Shown in pieces: positions 7,315 through 16,441 of a stretch of DNA of 16,791 nt. A model generated the notes under the pieces. It did not search any database, had not been told where the DNA came from, and saw only the letters and a program-made list of their open reading frames with translations. How positions within the stretch are numbered: the stretch's first letter is position 1; each line of letters begins with the position of its first letter. The translations under genes and the position numbers were made by a program. The DNA is from Gammaproteobacteria bacterium (lineage in GTDB: Bacteria; Pseudomonadota; Gammaproteobacteria; SZUA-152), in the NCBI GenBank assembly GCA_030617485.1, contig JAUWVK010000016.1, positions 1 through 16,791 of the forward strand. The letters are read 5' to 3'.

Positions 7315-8534
7315 GCACGCAACCATCAAAACCGGATCGAGTGCCTGATGGGCCAGTTGGTATAACTATTCTTGGCGCTACTGGTTCAATTGGTGTGAGT
7401 ACGCTGGATGTTATTTCTCGCCACCCTGATAAGTATCGCGTTATTGCTTTGACAGCAAATACGCAGGTTGAAAGGCTAGTTTCCCAATGTCGTAATTTTG
7501 AACCACAGTACGCGGTATTGGTCGATCCAGATGCAGCAGATGAAGCCAGTGTACAAATCAAAAATGCGGGTTTAAATACCCAGGTCTTGAGTGGTATTGA
7601 AGGGCTCGAAAAGGTTGTTGCGTTAGATGAAACCCAACAAGTTATGGCGGCTATTGTGGGTGCTGCTGGTTTACAGCCAACACTGGCTGCGGCGGAAGCA
7701 GGAAAGCGTATTTTATTGGCAAATAAAGAAGCGCTGGTTATGTCAGGTAAAATCTTTATGGATATAGTTCAGTCTAATAACGCTGAATTGCTACCAATTG
7801 ATAGTGAACACAACGCAATATTTCAAAGCATGCCCTTTAATTATTCCAAAGGTCTGGAAGCGGTTGGCGTTAAACGAATACTGTTAACTGCATCTGGTGG
7901 GCCGTTCCGGGAAGCTGATGCATCTACCCTAGATAAAGTAACACCTGAAGAGGCATGCAATCATCCAAACTGGGAAATGGGAAAAAAGATTTCTGTAGAT
8001 TCTGCAACGATGATGAACAAGGGGCTTGAAGTCATTGAAGCATGCTGGTTGTTTGGAACAAGCCCGGATAAAATTCAGGTTGTTATACATCCAGAAAGCG
8101 TTATCCACTCCATGGTGGCTTATGACGATGGCTCCGTGTTGGCCCAGCTTGGTAATCCGGATATGCGAACTCCCATTGCTCATGCAATGGCGTGGCCTGA
8201 GCGAATGTCGTCAGGTGTAGCAGATCTTGATTTGTTTGAAACTTCACAGCTTAATTTTGAACGGCCAGATATGGAACGTTTTCCCTGTCTGCAGCTTGCC
8301 TATGATGCAATGAGCCAAGGTGGTACGGCTCCTGCAATTCTAAATGCGGCTAATGAAGTGGCAGTACAGGCATTTCTGGATGAAAAAATATCATTCATTG
8401 AAATACCTAATATTATAAAAAGAACATTGGATGATGTAGAAAACACAGAGGCTTTATCGTTGGATACTGTTTTGGCAGCAGATGCATCTGCACGTGAGTT
8501 CGCACGATCGATAGTGGCGGGGGGAATGCAATGA
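7311..8534 (+). CDS. dxr: 1-deoxy-D-xylulose 5-phosphate reductoisomerase
   Basis: Catalyses the first committed step of the MEP isoprenoid pathway: NADPH-dependent conversion of DXP to 2-C-methyl-D-erythritol 4-phosphate. It is the target of fosmidomycin. The product has 407 residues (E. coli 398), the excess being a short N-terminal stretch before the NADPH motif [13 protein letters not shown] (22-34). Metal ligands sit in [12 protein letters not shown] (D164, E166) and in [14 protein letters not shown] (E240). The substrate loop around [14 protein letters not shown] starts at H218. The start shares the ATGA overlap with cdsA (7311-7314), and the end shares another ATGA with rseP (8531-8534). 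Its product flux feeds the neighbouring UppS. ispC is a synonym. Confidence 0.98.
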   Translation: MSTQPSKPDRVPDGPVGITILGATGSIGVSTLDVISRHPDKYRVIALTANTQVERLVSQCRNFEPQYAVLVDPDAADEASVQIKNAGLNTQVLSGIEGLEKVVALDETQQVMAAIVGAAGLQPTLAAAEAGKRILLANKEALVMSGKIFMDIVQSNNAELLPIDSEHNAIFQSMPFNYSKGLEAVGVKRILLTASGGPFREADASTLDKVTPEEACNHPNWEMGKKISVDSATMMNKGLEVIEACWLFGTSPDKIQVVIHPESVIHSMVAYDDGSVLAQLGNPDMRTPIAHAMAWPERMSSGVADLDLFETSQLNFERPDMERFPCLQLAYDAMSQGGTAPAILNAANEVAVQAFLDEKISFIEIPNIIKRTLDDVENTEALSLDTVLAADASAREFARSIVAGGMQ

Positions 8535-9898
8535 CATCCTTTCTGAGTTCAACATTAGCGTTGATAGTCACTTTAGGCATACTGATCGCTTTTCATGAAT
8601 ATGGTCACTTTTGGACGGCTCGTAAACTTGGTGTAAAGGTGTTGCGTTATTCAATCGGTTTTGGAAAACCCTTATGGATGCGTCGTCGCGGGGTCGACCA
8701 GACAGAGTACGTGCTTGCTGCAATTCCCCTTGGTGGTTACGTTAAGATGCTGGATGAGAGAGAAGGCGATGTTGCTCCTGAAGAACAACACCGTGCCTTC
8801 AATAGACAGTCAGTATGGAAACGTTTTGCTATTGTAGTGGCTGGGCCGATGTTTAATTTTATATTCGCTATATTGGCTTTCTGGCTAATGTATCTTATTG
8901 GTGTTCCTGGCGTTAAGCCAATTATTGGAGAAGTAGAACCAAAAACTGTGGCCGCAATATCAGGTTTCAAAGTTGGTGATGAAATTATAGCGATTGAGGG
9001 TGAGGAAACTCCTACATGGGGTGTTGTGAGGCTTACCTTGCTTGATCACGCATTAGATTCAGACGTGGTTTCTATGAAGGTTCGTGGTCTTAATGGTAGT
9101 GTACATAATTTAGATTTACCTATTAAAGACATCACAACAGAAGTAAAACAGAAAAATTTGCTAGCGCATGTTGGTATTAATCCATACCGGCCTGAGCTTC
9201 CTGCTGTTTTGGGCGAGCTCGAACCGGGTGGTCCAGCAGAAATTGCGGGATTACAGAAAAATGACCAAGTATTAAAGATAGGCAACCAACAGGTTTCTGG
9301 TTGGACAATGTTAGTCGATATTGTACGCGCGCACCCACAACAAGAAATTTTGATCGAAATCGAACGGAATGGAGAAAATCAGACCATTGCTGTCAACACG
9401 GGTCAGCGAAAAATTGAAAAAGGTTTTGTTGGTAAAATTGGGGCGGCTCCCGCGCGCCCAGAAGCGTTAAATAAAAAATATCTGGCAGAAGTTAAATACA
9501 CATTTTTTGATGCGCTGGGTGTAGCCGTGGTAAAAACATGGAAAATGTCAGCTTTAACATTACGCATGATAGGTAAGATGATTGTTGGTGAAGTTTCGTT
9601 AGATAATTTGAGCGGGCCAATTACGATAGCAACCTACGCGGGTTACACCGCGAGTGCTGGGGTTAGCCCATTTTTATATTTCCTTGCTGTTATAAGCATA
9701 AGCCTTGGAGTACTTAATTTATTACCAATTCCTTTGCTTGATGGTGGTCATTTACTTAATTATTTAATCGAGATGGTTAAGGGTAGCCCTTTGTCTGATG
9801 CTATTCAGGCGCAAATGCAGCGTGTCGGTATATTTTTTCTAGTCATGTTGATGTCTTTAGCGCTATATAATGATGTCGCGCGACTTGTTGGTGGTTGA
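8531..9898 (+). CDS. rseP: Site-2 zinc metalloprotease RseP (MucP), regulated intramembrane protease
   Basis: RseP cuts the anti-sigma factor RseA/MucA within the inner membrane after DegS cleavage, releasing sigma-E (AlgU) under envelope stress; it also clears remnant signal peptides. The product has 455 residues (E. coli 450). The zinc motif HEYGH is in the first membrane segment (H22, E23, H26), and the third ligand is D404 in [12 protein letters not shown]. Two PDZ domains lie in the periplasmic region at roughly 125-205 and 215-295. Further membrane segments are near 98-122, 380-402 and 428-448. The ATG at 8531 has a strong GGGGGGA at 5 nt and overlaps dxr by 4 bp. The neighbour bamA is the cause of the stress signal when outer-membrane assembly fails. 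Confidence 0.98.
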   Translation: MTSFLSSTLALIVTLGILIAFHEYGHFWTARKLGVKVLRYSIGFGKPLWMRRRGVDQTEYVLAAIPLGGYVKMLDEREGDVAPEEQHRAFNRQSVWKRFAIVVAGPMFNFIFAILAFWLMYLIGVPGVKPIIGEVEPKTVAAISGFKVGDEIIAIEGEETPTWGVVRLTLLDHALDSDVVSMKVRGLNGSVHNLDLPIKDITTEVKQKNLLAHVGINPYRPELPAVLGELEPGGPAEIAGLQKNDQVLKIGNQQVSGWTMLVDIVRAHPQQEILIEIERNGENQTIAVNTGQRKIEKGFVGKIGAAPARPEALNKKYLAEVKYTFFDALGVAVVKTWKMSALTLRMIGKMIVGEVSLDNLSGPITIATYAGYTASAGVSPFLYFLAVISISLGVLNLLPIPLLDGGHLLNYLIEMVKGSPLSDAIQAQMQRVGIFFLVMLMSLALYNDVARLVGG

Positions 9899-9921
9899 TG
9901 ATGTTTTATGCAGTTAAAAAT

Positions 9922-9927
9922 TATAAT
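9922..9927 (+). promoter_or_regulatory. Isolated TATAAT before bamA
   Basis: A perfect TATAAT lies in an AT-rich stretch between the rseP stop and the likely bamA start. No good -35 is found at 16-18 nt upstream (the nearest, TTGATG at 9895-9900, is 21 nt away). It may be chance in AT-rich sequence, or a minor bamA promoter. Confidence 0.2.
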
Positions 9928-9948
9928 AATTATGTACGAAATAATAAA

Positions 9949-12246
9949 ATGGGTTTGTTCATGAAGTACTGGCTGGGGGTGATTCTGTTCACGTGTTTTG
10001 TTTTTCCTGCATGGTCTATGGAAGAATTTTTGATTCAGGATATCAAAATAAATGGACTTCAGCGCATATCGCTGGGCACAACATTTAATTACTTACCCAT
10101 TAAGGTTGGGGAGGTTATTGACAGAACAAAGGCTAGTAATATTGTTCGAGCCCTATATAAGACAGGTTTTTTTGAAGATATACAGCTTACCCGTGAAAAT
10201 AATGTACTGAATATAAATGTAGAAGAGCGCCCATCAATTGCAAAAATAACTGTTTTTGGGAATAAAGATCTTGATACAGAAGAATTAAATGAAGTAATGA
10301 AGCAAATCGGTTTAACGGAAGGCCGAATTTTCAACCGGTCTTTACTGGACAAAATTGAGCAGGAATTAAACCAGCAATATTTAAGCCTGGGAAAATATAG
10401 TGTAAAAGTTGAAACAAAATTGACAGAGCTTGAGCGTAATCGTGTTGAAATTACTATTGATATAGATGAAGGTGAAATTGCAAAAATAAAGCAGATTAAT
10501 CTTCTTGGCGTTAAATCGTTTGATCGGGAAAAATTGCTCAATAGATTCATCCTGTCTACGCCGACAATGTGGACAGGTTTAACAGACAGTGGTAAATACT
10601 CTAAGCAGGAATTATTGGCTGATTTAGAAACATTGCGGTCTTATTACCTTGACCGTGGGTATGTCCATTTTGATATAAGTTCTACCCAGGTATCGATTAC
10701 TCCAGATAAACGTGATGTTTATATAAGCATTAATGTCAGTGAAGGTGGAAAATATACGGTAAGTGATGTGAAGTTAGCGGGTAATCTTGTTGCTGATGAA
10801 GAAGTTCTTCTTTCACTGATAAAATTAAAAAAAGGAGATGTTTTTTCTCGCAGGAAACTGGTTGATTCAAATAATAAAATAAGCCAGCATCTTGGGCTAA
10901 GTGGATATGCATTTGCCAACGTTAATGCTGTTCCAGATATTGACGATAAGGCACAGACCGTTTCATTAACTTTTTACATTGATCCCGGAAGAAGGGTTTA
11001 TGTCAGAAGGGTGAATATTACCGGTAATACTAAAACGCGCGATGGGGTTGTTCGTCGTGAAGTTAGGCAGATGGAGGGGGGGTGGTTATCACCTCCGCTT
11101 GTTGAACGCTCTAAAATCCGTCTGCAAAAACTGGGCTATTTTGAAACTGTTAATGTGGAAACACCAAAAGTTGAGGGAACATCAGACCAGGTTGATTTAA
11201 ATTTTGATGTAACCGAAGGTTCCACCGGTAACTTTACGGCTGGTCTTGGTTTTGGTCAGACGCAAGGTTTGTTGTTCAATACCAGCGTGACATTGAATAA
11301 TTTCCTGGGTACTGGCAAGCGTGTCGCTCTTGAACTTAATAATAGTGCTGTGAACACGGTTTATCGGTTTTCTTATACGAATCCTTATTACACTCCCGAA
11401 GGGATTAGTCGTGGTTTTAGTGTACATTCGCGTTCTACCAACGCAGATGAAGCCAACCTTGCCGATTTCTCAACGAATAATTATGGTGTTAGCGTTAATT
11501 ACGGATTTCCTATCAGTGAATATAATCGTGCTTCTCTTAGTTTCGGGTACGAAAAAACTGATCTCACTATAAATCCACTAACGGCACCGCAATTGTATTC
11601 AGACTGGGTCGCTGATAATGGTGATGAATTTGAAACGTTAACCACATCTGTCGGCTGGTCTCATGACACTCGGAATCGACATGTCTTTCCTAACAAAGGT
11701 TACTATAGTTCTATTTCATCTCTAATTGCCATGCCTGGCGGTGATCTAGAGTATTACAAGATTAGTGTACGTCAGAAATGGTATGCGCCCATCACGAAAT
11801 CAATAACCTTCAATCTTTCCGCAGATTTAGGTTATGGGGATGCCTATGGGGAAACCAGCGCAATACCATTCTATGAATATTATTATGCTGGTGGTGGCCG
11901 TACCGTTCGTGGTTATCGAGGCAATACTTTGGGTCCCCGAGATCCCCTTACTAATGAGCCCATCGGTGGTAATGTAAAGGTCGTCGGGCATATGGAAATA
12001 TTTTTTCCTTCACCATTTGGCGAAGAAACCTCCAATACTTTCAGGCTGAGTACTTTTTATGATGTGGGCAATGTGTTTGATTCAGAAGGAATTATTACTG
12101 TAGATGAGCTACGTTCATCATACGGATTTTCTGCTGTATGGCTAACCCCAGTTGGTGTACTGACATTTAACTGGGGTTGGGCGATAAACCCGAGAGTAGA
12201 TGATGAGCTAGAAGGCTTCCAGTTTGCCATTGGTGCACCGTTTTAA
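9949..12246 (+). CDS. bamA: BamA, outer-membrane protein assembly factor (Omp85 family)
   Basis: BamA is the central insertase of the BAM complex and folds beta-barrel proteins into the outer membrane. From ATG 9949 the product is 765 residues (E. coli precursor 810): a signal peptide with likely cleavage after AWS (residues 21-23), five POTRA domains over about residues 25-425, and a 16-strand barrel to the C-terminal Phe (FAIGAPF). The blocks ETLRSYYLDRGY and RREVRQMEGGWL match POTRA3 and POTRA5 signatures. The L6 motif is VRGY with R654, equivalent to VRGF/R661 in E. coli. The start is uncertain: ATG at 9898 or 9901 and at 9961 are in frame, and none has a strong Shine-Dalgarno. ATG 9898 would overlap the rseP stop by one base but adds 17 polar residues before the signal peptide. 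Confidence 0.96.
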   Translation: MGLFMKYWLGVILFTCFVFPAWSMEEFLIQDIKINGLQRISLGTTFNYLPIKVGEVIDRTKASNIVRALYKTGFFEDIQLTRENNVLNINVEERPSIAKITVFGNKDLDTEELNEVMKQIGLTEGRIFNRSLLDKIEQELNQQYLSLGKYSVKVETKLTELERNRVEITIDIDEGEIAKIKQINLLGVKSFDREKLLNRFILSTPTMWTGLTDSGKYSKQELLADLETLRSYYLDRGYVHFDISSTQVSITPDKRDVYISINVSEGGKYTVSDVKLAGNLVADEEVLLSLIKLKKGDVFSRRKLVDSNNKISQHLGLSGYAFANVNAVPDIDDKAQTVSLTFYIDPGRRVYVRRVNITGNTKTRDGVVRREVRQMEGGWLSPPLVERSKIRLQKLGYFETVNVETPKVEGTSDQVDLNFDVTEGSTGNFTAGLGFGQTQGLLFNTSVTLNNFLGTGKRVALELNNSAVNTVYRFSYTNPYYTPEGISRGFSVHSRSTNADEANLADFSTNNYGVSVNYGFPISEYNRASLSFGYEKTDLTINPLTAPQLYSDWVADNGDEFETLTTSVGWSHDTRNRHVFPNKGYYSSISSLIAMPGGDLEYYKISVRQKWYAPITKSITFNLSADLGYGDAYGETSAIPFYEYYYAGGGRTVRGYRGNTLGPRDPLTNEPIGGNVKVVGHMEIFFPSPFGEETSNTFRLSTFYDVGNVFDSEGIITVDELRSSYGFSAVWLTPVGVLTFNWGWAINPRVDDELEGFQFAIGAPF

Positions 12247-12261
12247 GGCTGTGGCATTGGG

Positions 12262-12298
12262 TTGTGGGTGGAATCGTGGCATCATATATAGATTCAGA
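12262..12298 (+). promoter_or_regulatory. Possible promoter(s) between bamA and skp
   Basis: TTGTGG (12262-12267) and TATATA (12285-12290) have a 17-nt spacer but match the sigma-70 consensus poorly (3 of 6 and 4 of 6). Overlapping it, GGAATCG (12270-12276) and TCAGA (12294-12298) weakly resemble the sigma-E pattern GGAACTT/TCnnA with a 17-nt spacer. Skp and bamA are sigma-E controlled in E. coli, so the site is plausible but unproven. Confidence 0.22.
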
Positions 12299-12339
12299 GC
12301 AAGGTATAACCATTTAGATTAGATTGGAGTGTGAAATAG

Positions 12340-12909
12340 ATGAATCCTGCAAATAGAAGTGTAGACAGACAATCGGTTTTGTCTAATTTCAAACTAGCTA
12401 CCATGTGCTTGTTAGGTGCTCTGAGCTTGATTTCAGTTAATGTTATCGCGGCTGATTTGAAAGTGGGCTTTGTGAATGCTGCAAAGGTGCTGGAGCAGGC
12501 TCCTCAGGCAGATGCTGCACGTGCCTCATTGGAGAAGGAGTTTTCCCCTCGAGATAAATCGCTGATAAAGTCCCAAAAAGAAATCCGCAAACTTGAGGAC
12601 AGATTGACACGTGACGGCGCTATTATGAGTGAACCCGAGCGACGCAAGCTGGAACGCAATATCGTTTCACAAAAACGTGACATTAAACGGGAGCAGGAAG
12701 AATTTCGCGAAGATCTCAATATTCGTAGAAATGAATCATTTGATAAATTGCGTCGACGTGTTTATGAAGTCATAGTGGATATTGCGAAAAAAGAAAAATA
12801 TGACCTGATTGTGAGTGACGGTGTAGTTTATGCGGATGATCGAATTAATGTCACCGATAAAGTCGTTGCACGGCTGAAGCAGGAATTTAAACGGTCTATT
12901 AAAAAGTAA
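12340..12909 (+). CDS. skp: Skp/OmpH-family periplasmic chaperone
   Basis: Skp is a trimeric periplasmic holdase that carries unfolded outer-membrane proteins to BAM. The product is 189 residues (E. coli 161). An N-terminal signal peptide has a longer than usual n-region (about 17 residues), a hydrophobic core near 20-36, and likely cleavage after VIA (residues 35-37). Mature [19 protein letters not shown] begins the beta-strand body. A long charged helical region rich in Lys, Arg and Glu (about 55-140) forms the tentacle. The C-terminal part [21 protein letters not shown] returns to the body. The ATG at 12340 has GGAG (12326-12329) at 10 nt; an internal ATG at codon 22 would truncate the signal peptide. 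It lies 93 bp after bamA and 10 bp before lpxD. Confidence 0.95.
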   Translation: MNPANRSVDRQSVLSNFKLATMCLLGALSLISVNVIAADLKVGFVNAAKVLEQAPQADAARASLEKEFSPRDKSLIKSQKEIRKLEDRLTRDGAIMSEPERRKLERNIVSQKRDIKREQEEFREDLNIRRNESFDKLRRRVYEVIVDIAKKEKYDLIVSDGVVYADDRINVTDKVVARLKQEFKRSIKK

Positions 12910-12919
12910 TAGTTATTAC

Positions 12920-13939
12920 GTGTTTACTCTTGGAGAATTAGCTAAACGTCTTGGTGCCCAGGTTACCGGAGATGCCAAGTGTGAAATTTTTCGAGTAGCG
13001 ACCCTTGCGAGTGCCGGTAAGGGCGATATTGCCTTTCTTCACGATCACAAACACTACCACCATATTAAAAGCTCCAATGCGTCAGCCATTATTATTGACG
13101 AAGCTTTTGCGGAGGATCTTTCCACTAACGGTATTATAGTAAAAAATTCGCACATTGCTTTCGCACAAGTGGTTGCATGGCTTAACCCCGTAGAGTCTGG
13201 AAAAACCGGTGTACATCCAAGCGCCATTATTGACCCTGATAGCCAAATTGATCCGGATGTCTATGTTGGGCCGCAATGTGTTGTTGAAGCTGGAGCAATA
13301 ATTGCTACAGGTTGTGAGCTTGGCCCGGGTTGCATTATTGGGAATAATGTTTCAATCGGTGAGGGCAGCAGGTTAGTTGCAAACGTAACAATTTGTCATG
13401 ACGTAAAAATTGGTAATCGTGTGATTCTTCACCCAGGTGTGGTCATAGGTGCCGATGGTTTTGGTCTAACTAACGATGATGGCCGATGGATAAAAGTTCC
13501 GCAGGTAGGAAGCGTACAGATTGGTGATGATGTGGAAATTGGTGCTAATAGCACGGTTGACCGGGGTGCGATAGAAGATACGATTATTGGGCAAGGTGTA
13601 AAGCTTGATAATCTGATCCAGATTGGTCATAACGTTCAGATAGGTGAAAATACGGCCATCGCAGCCTGTACAGCGATTGCTGGTAGTGCCCGGATTGGCA
13701 AGCAGTGTGCCATTGGCGGTTGCGTGGGCATTGTAGGGCATCTTGAGATCACGGATAATGTCACTATTACTGGGATGTCTCACGTATCCCAGTCGATTTC
13801 GGAGCCTGGTGTATATTCATCAGGAACGCCGTTGGAAGAAAATAATAAATGGCATCGTAATTTTGTTAGATTAAAACAGCTTGATGATATGGCGCGAAGA
13901 TTAAAGAAAGTAGAAAAGCAAATACCTACAGCTAAATAA
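12920..13939 (+). CDS. lpxD: UDP-3-O-(3-hydroxyacyl)glucosamine N-acyltransferase
   Basis: Third enzyme of lipid A synthesis: transfers a 3-hydroxyacyl chain from ACP to the 2-amino group of UDP-3-O-acyl-glucosamine. The product has 339 residues (E. coli 341). Residues 1-100 form the uridine-binding domain, about 101-300 the left-handed parallel beta-helix of hexapeptide repeats (e.g. [22 protein letters not shown]), and the end is a helical tail. The catalytic His is H237 in IGHNVQIG, and H274 corresponds to the second conserved His. The position matching the E. coli ruler Met290 is His288. The start is GTG at 12920, 10 bp after skp, with no clear Shine-Dalgarno; translation may depend on coupling to skp. 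Confidence 0.97.
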   Translation: MFTLGELAKRLGAQVTGDAKCEIFRVATLASAGKGDIAFLHDHKHYHHIKSSNASAIIIDEAFAEDLSTNGIIVKNSHIAFAQVVAWLNPVESGKTGVHPSAIIDPDSQIDPDVYVGPQCVVEAGAIIATGCELGPGCIIGNNVSIGEGSRLVANVTICHDVKIGNRVILHPGVVIGADGFGLTNDDGRWIKVPQVGSVQIGDDVEIGANSTVDRGAIEDTIIGQGVKLDNLIQIGHNVQIGENTAIAACTAIAGSARIGKQCAIGGCVGIVGHLEITDNVTITGMSHVSQSISEPGVYSSGTPLEENNKWHRNFVRLKQLDDMARRLKKVEKQIPTAK

Positions 13940-13989
13940 TAATATTTTCACCTATAACAAATAAAAAATAACTATGTTGAGAAACCACA

Positions 13990-14445
13990 TTGGATAATCA
14001 ATCAGAAACACTTGATATCTACGAAATTTTGGAGCATTTGCCTCATCGCTATCCTTTTTTATTAATCGACCGGGTAACTGAATGCAAGGTTGGAGAGCGA
14101 TTGGTGGGTTACAAAAATGTTACCTATAACGAACCCCATTTTCAGGGCCACTTCCCAAATAAAGAAGTTATGCCAGGCGTATTGATTATTGAAGCGCTAG
14201 CACAGGCAACCGGAATTTTGGCATTTCGTACCAATGGCAAGGTGCCAGATGAAGATTCATTGTACTATCTGGTCGGTGTTGATGGTGTGAGATTTAAACG
14301 GCCTGTGATACCCGGTGACCAGCTAAAACTTGAAGTTGATATTATAAAAACCAAACGAGGTGTCTGGAAATTTAATGGTGTGGCATCTGTGGATGGTGAA
14401 GTGGTTTGTACCGCTGAATTGATGTGCGCAGAGCGTGAAGCCTGA
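13990..14445 (+). CDS. fabZ: (3R)-hydroxyacyl-ACP dehydratase FabZ
   Basis: Dehydrates 3-hydroxyacyl-ACP in fatty acid elongation and competes with LpxA and LpxD for the same substrates, which explains its place in the lpx cluster. The product has 151 residues, identical in length to E. coli FabZ. The hot-dog fold catalytic pair is H54 ([12 protein letters not shown]) and E68 ([12 protein letters not shown]). The start is TTG at 13990: there is no in-frame ATG nearby, and this start aligns the N-terminus residue for residue with E. coli up to LPHRYPFLL (17-25). As I recall, E. coli fabZ also uses TTG. The Shine-Dalgarno is weak. A seven-codon reading frame (ATG 13974 to TAA 13995-13997) overlaps the start in another frame. 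Confidence 0.96.
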   Translation: MDNQSETLDIYEILEHLPHRYPFLLIDRVTECKVGERLVGYKNVTYNEPHFQGHFPNKEVMPGVLIIEALAQATGILAFRTNGKVPDEDSLYYLVGVDGVRFKRPVIPGDQLKLEVDIIKTKRGVWKFNGVASVDGEVVCTAELMCAEREA

Positions 14446-14475
14446 ATCTAATAATTTTTACGGGGTGTTACAGTC

Positions 14476-15246
14476 TTGATCCATCCGCAGGCCCTTATCG
14501 ATCCATCCGCTGAACTTGCTGACGATGTGAGTGTGGGTCCCTTTACGGTTATTGGCGCAGGTGTGACTGTTGGGAAGGGAACAGAAATTGGTCCGCACGT
14601 TGTTATTGGTGGACCAACTGTTATCGGACGTGAAAACAAAATATTTGCCTTTGCATCAGTTGGCTGTGATCCACAAGATAAAAAATATGACGGAGAACCT
14701 ACTCGGCTGGAAATCGGTGATCGCAATGTTATCCGAGAAAACTGCACAATCAGCAGAGGGACTGTTCAGGATACCGGGGTAACTCGTATCGGGAATGATA
14801 ATTTGGTTATGGCTTATGTGCATATAGCGCATGATTGTCAAATTGGTAACGATGCTATCTTCGCCAATAGTGTCACTCTGGCTGGACATGTTGTAGTGGA
14901 AGACTTTTCTATTTTGGGTGGATTCACTCTAGTGCATCAGTTTTGCAAAGTCGGCGCACATTGTTTTACCGCCATGAATAGCGTGATTTCAAAGGATGTC
15001 TTACCGTTTACGATGATCTCAGGCCATATGGCAAAACCCCATGGTCTTAATGTTGAGGGGCTTAAACGGCACGGCTTTACCAGCGAAACTATTCGTCAGC
15101 TGAGAAAAGCCTACAGAATTATATACCGGTCAAACTTAACTCTGGATCATGCAGTCAAGAAACTGGAACCAATGGCAGATGATTGCCCGGAAATCGCCCA
15201 ACTGCTTAACTTCTTACAGCGTGTGACTCGTGGGATTGTTCGTTAG
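14476..15246 (+). CDS. lpxA: UDP-N-acetylglucosamine 3-O-acyltransferase
   Basis: First enzyme of lipid A synthesis, transferring a 3-hydroxyacyl chain from ACP to O-3 of UDP-GlcNAc; a cytoplasmic homotrimer. The product has 256 residues (E. coli 262). Hexapeptide repeats form the left-handed beta-helix to about residue 180, followed by a helical C-terminal domain (NVEGLKRHGF onward). The catalytic base H125 of E. coli corresponds to H119 in HIAHDCQIG, with H116 matching H122. The acyl-chain ruler G173 of E. coli aligns with M167 here (HCFTAMNSV), as in Pseudomonas aeruginosa, which predicts preference for 3-hydroxy-C10 chains. The start is TTG at 14476 with GGGG (14462-14465) 10 nt upstream, 30 bp after fabZ. 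Confidence 0.97.
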   Translation: MIHPQALIDPSAELADDVSVGPFTVIGAGVTVGKGTEIGPHVVIGGPTVIGRENKIFAFASVGCDPQDKKYDGEPTRLEIGDRNVIRENCTISRGTVQDTGVTRIGNDNLVMAYVHIAHDCQIGNDAIFANSVTLAGHVVVEDFSILGGFTLVHQFCKVGAHCFTAMNSVISKDVLPFTMISGHMAKPHGLNVEGLKRHGFTSETIRQLRKAYRIIYRSNLTLDHAVKKLEPMADDCPEIAQLLNFLQRVTRGIVR

Positions 15247-15267
15247 GCCAATAGCTGTGTTTAAGGC

Positions 15268-16422
15268 ATGAACAATAAACCACTTCGTTTCGGAATTGTT
15301 GCCGGCGAAGCCTCGGGTGATATCTTAGGCGCAGGTTTAATTGCTGCCATCAAGCAACAATTCCCTGATGCTACATTTGAAGGTATTGCCGGGCCTGCCA
15401 TGATAGAGCAGGGTGCAAAAAGTCTATTCCCTATGGATCGTCTTTCAGTAATGGGAATTGTAGAAGTATTGGGACGCTATCGAGAACTTCACGGTATCCG
15501 CCAAAAACTCGCGGAACATTTCAAACAAAATCCCCCCGATGTATTTATCGGTATTGATGCCCCTGATTTTAATCTTGGGCTTGAACAGAGGTTGCATGAT
15601 GCGGGCATAAAGACTGTGCACTATGTTAGTCCATCAGTTTGGGCATGGCGGCAAGGTCGGGTAAAGAAAATTCATAAAAGCACTGATCTCATGCTCACTT
15701 TGTTTCCCTTTGAAGCTGAGTTCTACAAAGAACATCATGTTCCAGTCAGTTTTGTTGGTCACCCTCTCGCGGATATTATTCCTCTACACAGCGATAAAAA
15801 TTCTGCACGGGAAAAACTGTCTATACCATTAGAAGCTGAAGTTCTGGCATTACTTCCTGGTAGTCGTTCTAATGAGCTGCAATATTTAGGTGGGCCTTTT
15901 CTTGAAACTGTTAAATGGTTGAAAAAAGAGTTACCGAATCTTGAGATTATCGTTCCCCTCGCCAATAAAAATAGGCGCCAACAGTTTGAAGAGATTTTGC
16001 AACAAACTAATGATGCTCCGTCTATCCGATTAATTGACGGACAATCACGTGAGGTTATGGCTTCAGCAGATGTGGTATTGCTTGCATCTGGAACGGCTGC
16101 GCTTGAGGCCATGTTATTAAAAAAACCTATGGTTGTAGCTTACAAGTTATCACCTATAACGTACTGGATAGCGAAATGGTTGGTTAAGGTGGAGAGTGTT
16201 TCTCTTCCAAATTTGCTGGCACGAGAAACTCTGGTGCCAGAATACATTCAGCATGAGGCAACACCGGAAAATCTTGGCCGTGCGGTACTCGAATATTTTA
16301 AAAGCACAGAGAAGTCAGAAAGACTCCATCAACGTTTTAACGACATTCATGAGTCACTAAGACAAAATGCTAGCCATAAAGCAGCTGATGCTATTTTGCG
16401 GTTAATTGGGAAAATTGATTGA
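15268..16422 (+). CDS. lpxB: Lipid-A-disaccharide synthase
   Basis: Condenses 2,3-diacylglucosamine 1-phosphate with UDP-2,3-diacylglucosamine to form the beta-1,6-linked lipid A disaccharide, at the inner face of the cytoplasmic membrane (GT19 family). The product has 384 residues (E. coli 382). Visible family blocks are GIVAGEASGDILGAGL (9-24), FIGIDAPDFNLGLE (93-106, with the catalytic Asp region), YVSPSVWAWRQGR (119-131), FVGHPLAD (162-169) and LLPGSRSNE (195-203). The C-terminal domain carries ASGTAALEAMLLKKPMVVAY, the UDP-sugar binding region. The ATG at 15268 has AAGG very close by and no ideal Shine-Dalgarno. It lies 21 bp after lpxA and 19 bp before rnhB, so it is most likely in the same transcript. 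Confidence 0.97.
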   Translation: MNNKPLRFGIVAGEASGDILGAGLIAAIKQQFPDATFEGIAGPAMIEQGAKSLFPMDRLSVMGIVEVLGRYRELHGIRQKLAEHFKQNPPDVFIGIDAPDFNLGLEQRLHDAGIKTVHYVSPSVWAWRQGRVKKIHKSTDLMLTLFPFEAEFYKEHHVPVSFVGHPLADIIPLHSDKNSAREKLSIPLEAEVLALLPGSRSNELQYLGGPFLETVKWLKKELPNLEIIVPLANKNRRQQFEEILQQTNDAPSIRLIDGQSREVMASADVVLLASGTAALEAMLLKKPMVVAYKLSPITYWIAKWLVKVESVSLPNLLARETLVPEYIQHEATPENLGRAVLEYFKSTEKSERLHQRFNDIHESLRQNASHKAADAILRLIGKID

Positions 16423-16441
16423 AAACGATAACTAAAAAAAT

